DNA of 64,000 bases, from the NCBI RefSeq assembly GCF_902859895.1, contig NZ_CADIKM010000004.1:290927-354926 (forward strand), in the 5' to 3' direction. Made by a program: the position numbers and the translations under genes. Below the pieces are notes generated by a model. The model did not search any database. It worked only from the letters and a program-made list of their open reading frames with translations, and had not been told where the DNA came from. Position 1 is the first letter of the stretch. The number at the start of each line of letters is the position of its first letter. The stretch is from Pararobbsia alpina. Lineage in GTDB: Bacteria; Pseudomonadota; Gammaproteobacteria; Burkholderiales; Burkholderiaceae. Of the stretch, positions 18,874-27,904 are shown in pieces.

Positions 18874-20901
18874 TCAGGCGTCCAAGAGTTCCCTCAATTC
18901 CCGAAACACCTCGTCCACGGAAATATTGTTGATGCACGGCACGCCCTGCGCGCACTCCTCTGGATCGAAATAAAGCTGGCACCCGGCGCAAGGAACCTGA
19001 CGGCCTATGATCACCCCGGTGAACTCCTGACCCCACTCGCGCCAGTCCGCACGCGCAGGGTGCAGGCTAACGGCCTTCACGCCACGCAGACTTGCCAGAT
19101 GCTTGGGCCCCGAATCGTTGCCGACAAAAGCGGCGCTATACGAAAGCAGCGCATCGAAATGCTCGAACGGCAGTTTCTGCGCCAAATAGACCAGTTGGCC
19201 GCTCTCCAGCGCATCCTGCGGCAGCAACTCCCGGTGCGACTGGTCTTCCGCCATGTAGAGGACCTTCTTGCCAAGCGACAGGACCCTACAAGCGAGTTCC
19301 GGGTAATGCGGCCACCGGATGAATGCCAGACGAGAACCGCTGTGGAGGAACACATATTCATCGTCCTCAGCAAGACCATAAGGCGTGATCATGCTCTTGC
19401 TGAGATCCGTACGACGGACAGGCTTCGCGCCGCTATCCAGCCAAAGTGCCAGTGCTTCAACGATAAGTTGCACCCACGACGAGTGACGGATGATGACCTC
19501 CCCTCCCTTGGGGCCGCGAGCTTCGGCAACCAGATCCATGGACTTATCGCCACCGCGGCGGAAACCAAGCGTCATCGGCGCGCCAGTCATCGGCAAAAGC
19601 TTATGGCTGGGACCCGCAACCGAAAAATCGATGGCAAGATCAAATTTGTACGGTTTCAGTTGCGCAATCAACGCCTCTTGTCCGGCCCGCTCCACGATGC
19701 GGTCCCGCTGCTCAACATTGTCCGGGAAGTCGAGCAGGATGAGTTCATCGAAGACATTCAGGGTCCGCGCGAGAGCCGCATTGGCGGGACTCACTAACCC
19801 GACGATCCTGGATGTCGGCAGAATCTCACGCAGCCGGCGCAATGCGGGAACGGAAACGACCATGTCACCGAGCTGATCGGCTCGGAGAACCGCGACGTTC
19901 TTTAACTGGCCCGGATACGAGCGCGGGGACGGCTTGAAAACTAGACTGGGCAACGCATTGACCTGTTCGACAACGGACAGCGTGGGATTCGGTTCGAGCG
20001 GAGGCACACTGGCCGGACTGCTCTTGCAATGCTCCGTGCCGATCGGCTCCGCCACGATAATGCGCTCCCGGCGCCACTCAATGCCTTCGCGAGCATCCCC
20101 TCTGATATTGGATGCCCGATAAACGAGCTCATATTCTCCATATGGGAATTTCGAGAAATCAATCCACGCGTTGTACACGTATTTCCTGAGCTGCGAATTT
20201 TCCCTTTCGCGACGCAGGGGGGCGACGCGCAGTTCGCCCTTGTGTACCAATTCGCCATCGAGGAAGATCTCTAGAACGAGCAGCGGCGTGGCGGAAATGA
20301 TGAAACCCCGCAGCGAGTCCACTCCACGTACCGTCGCGCCGATTCCCCAGCGAGTCCGCTGGTGGTTACCACCCCTCGTGATCACAAACTCTTCACGGTG
20401 AGCGTTATACAGCTGCTCCCGGGTTTTCGGGAGCATATCCTCGCTGATCAGGCCATTCACCTGCGCATCGATGTCATTCCCCGGCATGATGCGCTCACGC
20501 TCGAGCTTGAGCTCGGTACTGTTACGGAGACGATCCAGTTCCATTCTCGCCTCGTCCCAATCCGGCAGAATGGCTCTGACCTGCTCGTAGTACTTCTCGG
20601 CTTCGATGTATCGCCCAGTAATCTTGTAGAAATGTCCGAGCTGCAAGAGGACTTCCGCGTTATCGGACGCCTGGCGCAGAGCGTCCAGATAATGCCGCTC
20701 CGCCTTGGCGAAATCCCGGCCTTCCTTGTACATGTGGCCGGATATAAGGGAAAGACCCAAATTCCCGCCCCCCAGGGAAATCACCTGTTCAAACAGTTCA
20801 GCCGCAGCAAGAAAACTCCCCTGATCCTTGGCAATTAGAGCTCGACGCGTCAAATCCTCGCGCCACAAATTGGTATTCAGACTCAATTTTTGTCCCGTCA
20901 A
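18874..20901 (-). CDS. TPR - beta domain - GT9 heptosyltransferase-like fusion (copy 1)
   Basis: The 675-residue protein has three parts. Residues 17-130 are TPR-like repeats. Residues about 170-290 form a beta-rich domain of unknown type, with TRWGIGATVRGVDSLRGF and RKYVYNAWIDFSKFPYG. Residues about 333-675 form a GT9 domain like ADP-heptose:LPS heptosyltransferases, with VLRADQLGDMVVSVPAL (D342, D346) and FVGNDSGPKHLASL (about 592-605). Near the end are four cysteines, C638, C641, C650 and C656 (CX2CX8CX5C). With the heptose kinase and adenylyltransferase nearby, transfer of heptose to the capsule is the likely role. The only usable start is TTG 20901. It is a paralogue of the next gene, which has the same layout. 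Confidence 0.82.
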   Translation of the reverse strand: MTGQKLSLNTNLWREDLTRRALIAKDQGSFLAAAELFEQVISLGGGNLGLSLISGHMYKEGRDFAKAERHYLDALRQASDNAEVLLQLGHFYKITGRYIEAEKYYEQVRAILPDWDEARMELDRLRNSTELKLERERIMPGNDIDAQVNGLISEDMLPKTREQLYNAHREEFVITRGGNHQRTRWGIGATVRGVDSLRGFIISATPLLVLEIFLDGELVHKGELRVAPLRRERENSQLRKYVYNAWIDFSKFPYGEYELVYRASNIRGDAREGIEWRRERIIVAEPIGTEHCKSSPASVPPLEPNPTLSVVEQVNALPSLVFKPSPRSYPGQLKNVAVLRADQLGDMVVSVPALRRLREILPTSRIVGLVSPANAALARTLNVFDELILLDFPDNVEQRDRIVERAGQEALIAQLKPYKFDLAIDFSVAGPSHKLLPMTGAPMTLGFRRGGDKSMDLVAEARGPKGGEVIIRHSSWVQLIVEALALWLDSGAKPVRRTDLSKSMITPYGLAEDDEYVFLHSGSRLAFIRWPHYPELACRVLSLGKKVLYMAEDQSHRELLPQDALESGQLVYLAQKLPFEHFDALLSYSAAFVGNDSGPKHLASLRGVKAVSLHPARADWREWGQEFTGVIIGRQVPCAGCQLYFDPEECAQGVPCINNISVDEVFRELRELLDA

Positions 20902-20951
20902 TCAAATGAGCACAAATAGCATCCCGCACCGGCAGCATGCCACCCAGCTAC

Positions 20952-23129
20952 CTACGCAAGGTAGGCAATGTTGCTCGCAATAGGTGCATGTTTTTGCTTC
21001 GGCATGAACCTGACGACCTGCCCGAACACCTCGTCCACCTTAATATGCGCCATGCAGGCAACGCCCTGGGCGCAATCGTCCGGCTCGTGATGCAACCCGC
21101 AACCCGCACATGGCACCTTCCGGCTGATCACGACACCCGTCTGCTCTTGTCCCCATTCTCCCCAACCAATTCGCGCGGAATGCAGGCTGATGACCTGGGT
21201 ACCCCGCAGGGCGGCGAGATGCTTCGGCCCCGAATCGTTGCCGACAAACACCGAACTGAACGAAATCAATGCGTCGAAATGATCGAACGGGATCTTTCCG
21301 GACATGTAAACAATCTTGTTGTTCTCGAGTGCCTCGTTTGACAGCAGCTTCTTGAACTCGTCGTGCTCGGCCATGAAAACGACTTTCGCACCCAAATCCT
21401 TGACAATCCGGTTTGCCAGCTCCACATATCCGTTCCACTGGGTAAATTTGATGCGCGATCCGGAATGCAGAAGCACATACGACTCGTCCTTCTCAATACC
21501 GTATTGGGCAAGGATTGATCGATCCAGATCATCCCGCCGCACGACCTTCGCGCCGCTGTCGAGCCACAGTTCGAGCGCCTTGACGACCAAACCCATCCGC
21601 ACGGAATGATGCGTGACATCGTTGTTCGATTTAGGGTCATACGTCTCGAAATCGAGCTTCAATGTTTTGCAATCCTCATAACCATACCCAATGGTTACGG
21701 GGGCGCCCGTCAATCCGATCAACCGTCGCGACACCCCGTTCATGACGAAATCGACCGCGAGGTCAAACTTGTAGCCAGCGAGCTGATGGATGAGCGCGGT
21801 CTGCTTCTGCTCATCCATGATGCGATGCCGATGAAATGCATCCTCTGCAAAATCCAGCTCGATGACTTCGTTGAATACCCCGAGCGTTCGGCAAACCTCC
21901 GCGTTGGCCGGCGTCACCAACGCCACCAAATTCGCGTCAGGTAGCAATTCGCGCAGGCGCAAGAACGCGGGAACCGACACCACGACGTCGCCCAGTTGGT
22001 CGGTCCGGAGCACCGCAACATTCTGGATTTTTCCGGGATAGGAATGCGTCGATGCCTCATGGATTATGCTCGGGCGCTCGTTGATCTGTTTAACGATAGA
22101 CAGCGCCGAATTCGGGTCCACGGGGGGAATCAAGGAGTCGTTCTCCTGAAAATAACCTTCCGGCAGCGGCGGCGCAATGATGATGCGCTCACGCCGCCAA
22201 TCGATTCCCTCTAGCGACTGGCCTTTCAGGCCGATCGCGCTGAACACGAGTTCATGCCACCCATAGGCGAATTTCGAAAAATCCACCCAGGCGTTATATA
22301 CATATTTCCTTATATTCGGATTGGACTTCTCGAATGACTGGGGCGCCCCGACGAGTTCGCCCTCATGCAGCAACACGCCGTCGAGATAAATCTGCAGTTT
22401 CTTGTAGGGAACGTCGGAGACCAGATAGCCGCGCAGCGCATCTACGCCACGTACGGTCGGCCCCGTCCCCCATCGGGTTTTCTGTTCCGTACCATTTTTG
22501 GTAAACACGAACGCCGGCCCATGATCGCGGTATAGCTCCTCATAGGTCTTGGCAAACAAGGAGGGATCGACTCGCCTGTCGCCGTCCGGCGAACTCTTCA
22601 TCATTTCGAGCACTGCAACTTTCTTTGCATGCTCGCGCTCGCGTTCCTGCTGAAGCACCGCGCTCTGTGCGGCAAGACTGCGAACTTCGTCGAGTTTGGC
22701 GGCGGCAGATTCCCACTGAGGCTTGAATTTCAGCGCTCGAGAATAAAACGCTTCGGCATCGCCATAACGACGTTCCAGTTTGCGCAAATCACCCTGACGA
22801 ATGCAGATGTATGCGTTTTCCGGATCAAGATTCTGAGCTTCCCGCAAGTTGAGGCTCGCATCGTTATAGTTCCGCAACTGGATATACATGTCGGCGATTT
22901 CGCAGAAAATGCCGACATCCCCGCCGCCGTAATCGATGGCCTGATCATAAAAGGCAATTGCGACGATATACTTCTCTCTAGCTTGGGCGTCTTTTGCCTT
23001 GCGAAGGATTTCCCCGTAAATCGGATTTTCTCGCTGACTGATCAACTTTGCCACATTCTCCTTCGAAGCCGAATCAGTCTTTCGGCCACCCTTGCTCCAG
23101 CCCGTCTTGGCAATCATTTTTCCGATCAT
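20952..23129 (-). CDS. TPR - beta domain - GT9 heptosyltransferase-like fusion (copy 2)
   Basis: The 725-residue paralogue of the preceding entry is colinear with it: TPR-like repeats at about 40-150, a charged helix-rich linker at 150-190, the beta domain at about 205-320 (TRWGTGPTVRGVDALRGY, RKYVYNAWVDFSKFAYG), and GT9 from about 368 (VLRTDQLGDVVVSVPAF, D377 and D381; FVGNDSGPKHLAAL at 628-641). The four-cysteine pattern is retained exactly (C674, C677, C686, C692). It has an ATG start and lies 50 bp upstream of copy 1 in the same direction. The two may add successive heptose residues with different linkage or acceptor preference. The N-terminal 35 residues are lysine-rich and non-repetitive. 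Confidence 0.83.
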   Translation of the reverse strand: MIGKMIAKTGWSKGGRKTDSASKENVAKLISQRENPIYGEILRKAKDAQAREKYIVAIAFYDQAIDYGGGDVGIFCEIADMYIQLRNYNDASLNLREAQNLDPENAYICIRQGDLRKLERRYGDAEAFYSRALKFKPQWESAAAKLDEVRSLAAQSAVLQQEREREHAKKVAVLEMMKSSPDGDRRVDPSLFAKTYEELYRDHGPAFVFTKNGTEQKTRWGTGPTVRGVDALRGYLVSDVPYKKLQIYLDGVLLHEGELVGAPQSFEKSNPNIRKYVYNAWVDFSKFAYGWHELVFSAIGLKGQSLEGIDWRRERIIIAPPLPEGYFQENDSLIPPVDPNSALSIVKQINERPSIIHEASTHSYPGKIQNVAVLRTDQLGDVVVSVPAFLRLRELLPDANLVALVTPANAEVCRTLGVFNEVIELDFAEDAFHRHRIMDEQKQTALIHQLAGYKFDLAVDFVMNGVSRRLIGLTGAPVTIGYGYEDCKTLKLDFETYDPKSNNDVTHHSVRMGLVVKALELWLDSGAKVVRRDDLDRSILAQYGIEKDESYVLLHSGSRIKFTQWNGYVELANRIVKDLGAKVVFMAEHDEFKKLLSNEALENNKIVYMSGKIPFDHFDALISFSSVFVGNDSGPKHLAALRGTQVISLHSARIGWGEWGQEQTGVVISRKVPCAGCGLHHEPDDCAQGVACMAHIKVDEVFGQVVRFMPKQKHAPIASNIAYLA

Positions 23130-23186
23130 TTTGAAAATCCTTCAGCACTAATCGCATTTCTGTCGATCGAAATGCAGAAAATAAAG

Positions 23187-24224
23187 TCACCCGCCGTTCG
23201 CGAGTCGTGTCAATTCGACCCCGGCAAACGAATACGGCCCCTCATCCGCATAGGTTCTGAACTCCAATGCCACCGAGGGATCCGTCACCTCGAACTCCAT
23301 TCTGTCACCGCAGCCTGCAGCCGCGATTTGCGCCCCATTCTCGGCCACATCCACCCGACAGTTCCCTTGAATCCGGAACCTTACGGACCATCGTCCTCTC
23401 GGCAGATTGATATATGGCCCATATATTACGATCGAATTCCGATCGCCCGGTGTTACATAGCAGATATCGCCCGATAGCTGGCCCTGTTGGCCGTACGGGA
23501 AACACTCGGCAGGAATAACGCTGCATACCCGTTCATATCCATATCGATCATATGCATGACCGATCACCGACTCGATCTGGTGGATCTGTCCCAGAGTCAA
23601 TACCTCGCGATATCGACCGGATCGCGAATCGATGATATGACGCGCAAAAAATCCCGTCCCACGATGCGCGACATGCTCTCCCACATCGAGCTCCTGGATC
23701 GGAAGATCGGAAAGCTGGGACAACAGGCCACGAACCGCCGCGGCACTATAACGCTCGAAAATTTCGCCGATCTGCTCGCCGCTCGCCGCCGTCCCCAGAT
23801 ACTCGGCTATCAATCCTACCGTTTCGATTTTTTCAAAAAACCTGTCCTCGTAGCGAAGCAGGAGCACATTTTTGAAGTCAACGTCGTCGAGATAAGAAAG
23901 ACTCCTGGCGACGTCTCTCAAGCAATTTTCAAACGGTCGGTCGAAACGCTGCATCAGGGAAACGACGGAATCGCGCGGGTCCCGGATCGTCAAAATGGAT
24001 TTTGCGGCGCCGACATCCATCATGAAAAGAAAGTCGTTTTTCGGTTGATGCGATTTGAGTATCGCATTTTCAACTCGTCGCTGATGGTTCTGAGCCGCCG
24101 TCTTCATTTCACTGACATAGCCCGCCGTCACCTCTTCCGAGCCATTTAGTTTCAAAAGAGATTTGACGACATTATCCACCCACGTCGACGCAGACCCTTC
24201 CACTCCCACATTCAGCACCAACAT
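23187..24224 (-). CDS. sulfotransferase-family protein with C-terminal GPYI module
   Basis: The 345-residue protein reads as a cytosolic PAPS-dependent sulfotransferase. The 5'-phosphosulfate-binding loop is GVEGSASTW (7-15), the 3'-phosphate motif is TIRDPRDSVVSLM (79-91), and after about residue 200 comes the family pattern with RSGRYREVLT and YDRYGY. Residues about 250-345 are an added beta-rich tail with IYGPYINLPRGRWSVRFRI, which resembles the C-terminus of the hydrolase-like protein at 17080. The P-loop is GVEGSAST rather than the commoner GxPRSGTT, so the donor could differ. Sulfation of a capsule heptose is the simplest inference. No PAPS-synthesis genes are in the window. Confidence 0.72.
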   Translation of the reverse strand: MLVLNVGVEGSASTWVDNVVKSLLKLNGSEEVTAGYVSEMKTAAQNHQRRVENAILKSHQPKNDFLFMMDVGAAKSILTIRDPRDSVVSLMQRFDRPFENCLRDVARSLSYLDDVDFKNVLLLRYEDRFFEKIETVGLIAEYLGTAASGEQIGEIFERYSAAAVRGLLSQLSDLPIQELDVGEHVAHRGTGFFARHIIDSRSGRYREVLTLGQIHQIESVIGHAYDRYGYERVCSVIPAECFPYGQQGQLSGDICYVTPGDRNSIVIYGPYINLPRGRWSVRFRIQGNCRVDVAENGAQIAAAGCGDRMEFEVTDPSVALEFRTYADEGPYSFAGVELTRLANGG

Positions 24225-24285
24225 AGCTTTACGTCACCCCTTATGATCGCTTACTATTTCTCGGCAAACGACGGTTTCGAAAATG

Positions 24286-25599
24286 TCAATTTCCGGTTAG
24301 GACTTCGTCGTATAGCGATTGAAGCTTCTTCCGGTACGATTCCGCTCCAAAGATCCTTGCCCGCACGATGCCCTCTACCGAAAATCTGCTCCGCAACGAT
24401 TCGTCAGCGTCCAGCATTTCCAGGCCTCGCCTGATGTCACCGATATCGTACGGATCGACACAGATACTCGCGCTACCGGCAATTTCCGGAAGCGAGCCGC
24501 CATTGGAACAAAGCGTGGGCGTACCCAATTGCATGGCCTCCAACACCGGCAGACCAAACCCCTCATACAAGGACGGAAAGACGACGGCCTTGGCGGCCCG
24601 AATTAGGCTGATCAGGAACGGCCGGGGAGCATAGTCGAAAATATGGATCTTGTCCCCTTCACCGGAATTTTTCTTTTCAATGCTGTCGTACAATCGCATT
24701 TCGTCGTCCGACTTCCAGGCTCGCGAGCCCACGATCACGAGCTTGGTGTTCAGGCGCGCGGCAAGAAAGGCCTCTATCAGACGGGAAACATTTTTCTTTG
24801 GCTCAATCGCGCCGAAAAACAGGAAATAGCTCTTTGGCTTGAGACCATAAATCCCCTCGACCTCCTGCTCCGCCTCTTCCAGAGTTTTCTGTCTCGCGGA
24901 TAAATTCGTCTCGACCGATTGGTAGGTATTCACAATCCGCCTTTCCGGAACGTCGAACATCAACCTAATGTCGTCCTTCGAGCGCTCGGAAACCGTGCAA
25001 ATCCGTTCACCATTTTGGATACACCCCTTGATCAAACGATAATAAAACCGCTTGTTGTCAAGCGTCGTATAGGGGAGACGCAAAGGTACGAGATCGTGAA
25101 TCGTATAGATATTCGGCACACCCACCACCCGGACAGGCAATGGATACGTCCAGTGCATCACATCTGGCGGATTATCGAAACGGACCGGCAGGAACTTCTT
25201 GTGCCGGGCGAAATAGCGCCGGGCAACATTAAAAAGATTCTGTACGTTATATATAGCCGCCTCTTGGGGCAACCGCGATTCGAAGCGCCGACTCTCTACC
25301 ATGCCGGACAGAGGTACTTTGAATGCCTCGTAACCAAATGGGGCACGAAAGAACTCCTTGGTAAAGTCGTAGGCATCAGCGATCGTGCCCCGTTTTTTTG
25401 CGGTACCCCCCAAATAATCGAAAAACGAAATTTCCCGGACCAGATTGTTATATTTCGGCGAAATGGGTGCGCCGTACAAAGTCCATGCATCCCAACCCAA
25501 CTCGACAATATTGTCCGCCAAGTTCTTCGCATATGTCGCGACGCCTGTACCGCGTTGCAATGCAAGATTATGTCCGTCAATCGCTACAACGCGTTTCAT
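24286..25599 (-). CDS. GT4-family glycosyltransferase
   Basis: The 437-residue protein has the C-terminal Rossmann half of GT-B retaining glycosyltransferases: FLFFGAIEPKKNVSRLIEAF, then AKAVVFPSLYEGFGLPVLEAM with the EX7E-type motif, and LCSNGGSLPEIAG. The N-terminal half has DGHNLALQRGTGVATYAKNLADN, typical of alpha-mannosyl/rhamnosyltransferases such as WbaZ and MtfB, and IHDLVPLRLPYTT. I start at ATG 25599; the open frame extends upstream but those residues do not look like protein. It probably adds a mannose- or heptose-like residue using a GDP sugar, which is inference. It lies 95 bp downstream of the hldA-like gene. Confidence 0.82.
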   Translation of the reverse strand: MKRVVAIDGHNLALQRGTGVATYAKNLADNIVELGWDAWTLYGAPISPKYNNLVREISFFDYLGGTAKKRGTIADAYDFTKEFFRAPFGYEAFKVPLSGMVESRRFESRLPQEAAIYNVQNLFNVARRYFARHKKFLPVRFDNPPDVMHWTYPLPVRVVGVPNIYTIHDLVPLRLPYTTLDNKRFYYRLIKGCIQNGERICTVSERSKDDIRLMFDVPERRIVNTYQSVETNLSARQKTLEEAEQEVEGIYGLKPKSYFLFFGAIEPKKNVSRLIEAFLAARLNTKLVIVGSRAWKSDDEMRLYDSIEKKNSGEGDKIHIFDYAPRPFLISLIRAAKAVVFPSLYEGFGLPVLEAMQLGTPTLCSNGGSLPEIAGSASICVDPYDIGDIRRGLEMLDADESLRSRFSVEGIVRARIFGAESYRKKLQSLYDEVLTGN

Positions 25600-25693
25600 T
25601 TCGTATCGTTCATTTGAAAAGCCATGCCTCGATATGGCATTGCCTGTAGCTCTTAGTATGTCAAATCCGGGACAACCGCCCCCCTGCTCCCGA

Positions 25694-26623
25694 TCAGGCG
25701 ATTGCTCGCTCCAGTTCTTCCAGCAGAATCGGAGCGGTACCGACCTTGCCGACGACAACGCCGGCGGCACGGTTCGCCAGGAACGCCGCATCTTCAAGCG
25801 TGTAACCACTGGCCAGCGCAACCGCCAGCGTGCCGATCACCGTGTCGCCCGCACCGGAAACGTCGTAGACCTCACGTGCTTCGGCGTGAATCCGGACATG
25901 GCGCCCCTCGACGAACAGGCTCATTCCCTCTTCGGAGCGCGTCACCAACAGCGCCTTCAGTTCGAGATGCTCGCACAACGAAAAGGCCTTGCGTTCAAGC
26001 TCTTCCTCGTTCGACCAGCTTCCGGTGACCTGCGCGAATTCGTCGCGATTCGGCGTCAGCAGCGTAGCGCCACGGTAAGCCGAGTAATCCGACCCCTTCG
26101 GATCCACGAGCACGACCTTGTTCTGGCGGCGCGCATGCTCCATCATGCTCACGAGATGCGTCAGCCCGCCCTTGCCATAATCCGAAAACACTATAACGGC
26201 ATGCCCGGCCGACTGCTTTGTGAACAGATCCGAGAGCGGAAGCAGCATCTCGCGCTCCGGACGCTTTTCGAAGTCCGCGCGCACCACCTGCTGACCGCGG
26301 GCAAGCAAACGCAATTTGATGATCGTCTGGAAATCGTCGGCACGCAAAAAATGGCAATTCACTCGAGCCGTCTCGAGGATCTCGGTCAAATCCTCTCCGG
26401 CTGCATCCCGACCGATCGCGGATATCAGGCTCGTTCGGGCGCCCAGATTCGCAATATTTACCGCGACGTTCGCCGCGCCGCCAGCCGTGGTCCTCACCTT
26501 GGCGACATGCACGACAGGGACAGGAGCCTCCGGCGATATGCGCGCCGTATCTCCGAACCAATATCGGTCGAGCATGACGTCGCCGGCAACCAGCACGGTA
26601 GCTTGAGAAAAATTCAGGCTCAT
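25694..26623 (-). CDS. hldA: D-glycero-beta-D-manno-heptose-7-phosphate kinase
   Basis: The 309-residue PfkB/ribokinase-fold kinase corresponds to the first domain of HldE (RfaE1). It phosphorylates heptose-7-phosphate at O1 for ADP-L,D-heptose synthesis. Diagnostic stretches are AGDVMLDRYWFGDTARISPE, GGAANVAVNIANLGA, VFSDYGKGGLT and the anion-hole/catalytic region VSGAGDTVIGTLA. It has a standard single-domain length, as in other beta-proteobacteria where the two HldE domains are separate genes. Its partner adenylyltransferase is at 29715. Its place in the capsule cassette, beside two GT9 fusions, points to heptose in the capsule. No gmhA, gmhB or hldD is in the window, so those steps must come from elsewhere. 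Confidence 0.92.
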   Translation of the reverse strand: MSLNFSQATVLVAGDVMLDRYWFGDTARISPEAPVPVVHVAKVRTTAGGAANVAVNIANLGARTSLISAIGRDAAGEDLTEILETARVNCHFLRADDFQTIIKLRLLARGQQVVRADFEKRPEREMLLPLSDLFTKQSAGHAVIVFSDYGKGGLTHLVSMMEHARRQNKVVLVDPKGSDYSAYRGATLLTPNRDEFAQVTGSWSNEEELERKAFSLCEHLELKALLVTRSEEGMSLFVEGRHVRIHAEAREVYDVSGAGDTVIGTLAVALASGYTLEDAAFLANRAAGVVVGKVGTAPILLEELERAIA

Positions 26624-26701
26624 TTCGCGGCTCTATATAGCTGGGGGAAAAATTAAACTCGGTGATTCTATTTGCGACGCATTTGAAGTTTTGCCGGGAA
26701 T

Positions 26702-27826
26702 TCACGGCAAGACGGAAAAAGCTGTTGCAAGATGATAAGGCGTCGTCGACGGCATATCCGCTCGCGTCACCGAGCCATCCGGCGCCAGACATTCGTACCA
26801 ACCGCGCTCGTGCAGGAATCGGCTGCGGAAACGGTCCGCCTCGCCATCAAGAGAGGATCGCACCGCGCCGTCCACGTGAGTCGCAAGCGCACGCAGATAT
26901 TCGGTTTGAGCCCAGATCCTCTGCGTCGCGTCGATAATCGTGCCTTGCTCGTCAACCGTAGCGCAAACACCGCCCGTCTCCGGATTGACGCCATGCCGGC
27001 GCGCAAACTCGAAAGCGCTAGACAGAGACGCGCACAATCCGGCTGCCTCGAATGCCGGGTGTTGACCGCCAAAAATCAGGAAATACCATTCGAACTGGTG
27101 TCCGGGCTCCAGCCAGTTACCCGGCCGACCGACAGGTAGTTCGGCAATGCAACCGGTCGGCGCATGCACGAAGGTACCGGCGATCGCCTGAGCCAGCGAA
27201 GTCAGACGGGCATCGTAAACAGTGTCGCCGGAAGCGCTTCGCGCGGCGAGCCACGCTTCCGCCAGATGCATCATGGGATTTTGCAGCGGCCCCTCTCTCG
27301 CAGCAGAAAATTTTTCGGACATCACCGCGTTCATCAGCCCCGGAGCCTGCTCACCGACACCGAACTGCTCCTCTATCAGAGCGGCTGTTCGGTTCATCAC
27401 TTCGAGCGCTTCAACCGAACCCGAGGCACGCGCATATTCCGCCGCGGCGAAAACGATGAATGCGTGCGTATAAAGGTCCTTCTGACGTTCCTTCGGCATC
27501 CCGGCGGCATCGACGGAAAAATACCAGCCGCCATGCTGCCGATCGAGGAAATAACGCTGAAGCGAGGCGAACAACACCGCGGCATGGTCGAGCTGCCCCG
27601 CCAGCGAAAAGACGAACAGTTGACGTGCGCACGCCATGGCCCGATAGCGCGACGGCGGCAGCGGCTTACACGTGTCGGACGATACGGCCTCGAACGCCAG
27701 CCCCAGCTTCTGATTGAAACCCGGGCCGCGCCAGATCGGGAAAATCCGTTCGGCGTAATGCCTTTTCAGTAATACAGATACCGCCAGAGACGCATCGGAT
27801 ATGTCTCTCATGTGTGTTTCGAACAT
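26702..27826 (-). CDS. AGE-family sugar epimerase/isomerase
   Basis: The 374-residue protein belongs to the N-acylglucosamine 2-epimerase fold (alpha6/alpha6 barrel), shared by renin-binding protein, mannose/aldose isomerase YihS and cellobiose epimerase. Seen are DLYTHAFIVFAAAEY (about 116-130), MMHLAEAWLAA, the catalytic-histidine region WLEPGHQFEWYF and, near the end, RIWAQTEYLRALATH. These enzymes interconvert a free or phosphorylated sugar at C2. Here it could supply a mannose-type precursor, but the substrate cannot be deduced. It lies 78 bp upstream of hldA in the same direction. ATG 27826 is used; a second ATG five codons in is possible. Confidence 0.85.
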   Translation of the reverse strand: MFETHMRDISDASLAVSVLLKRHYAERIFPIWRGPGFNQKLGLAFEAVSSDTCKPLPPSRYRAMACARQLFVFSLAGQLDHAAVLFASLQRYFLDRQHGGWYFSVDAAGMPKERQKDLYTHAFIVFAAAEYARASGSVEALEVMNRTAALIEEQFGVGEQAPGLMNAVMSEKFSAAREGPLQNPMMHLAEAWLAARSASGDTVYDARLTSLAQAIAGTFVHAPTGCIAELPVGRPGNWLEPGHQFEWYFLIFGGQHPAFEAAGLCASLSSAFEFARRHGVNPETGGVCATVDEQGTIIDATQRIWAQTEYLRALATHVDGAVRSSLDGEADRFRSRFLHERGWYECLAPDGSVTRADMPSTTPYHLATAFSVLP

Positions 27827-27904
27827 CCCATATAAGAAAAAGCGAACTCTCCGGATTCCGGTTCATTTGTCGGAATCCGACTGAACTCGCCACAAGCCGG
27901 CGAC

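Noticed and set aside
18652..19797. 381-codon plus-strand frame opposite the first GT9 fusion gene
   Set aside because: It lies antisense to a gene with clear TPR and GT9 motifs; its translation is arginine/histidine-rich without any family pattern. It is a shadow frame.
25445..26656. 403-codon plus-strand frame across the GT4 and hldA region
   Set aside because: It is antisense to two recognisable enzymes, has no ribosome-binding site and no similarity.
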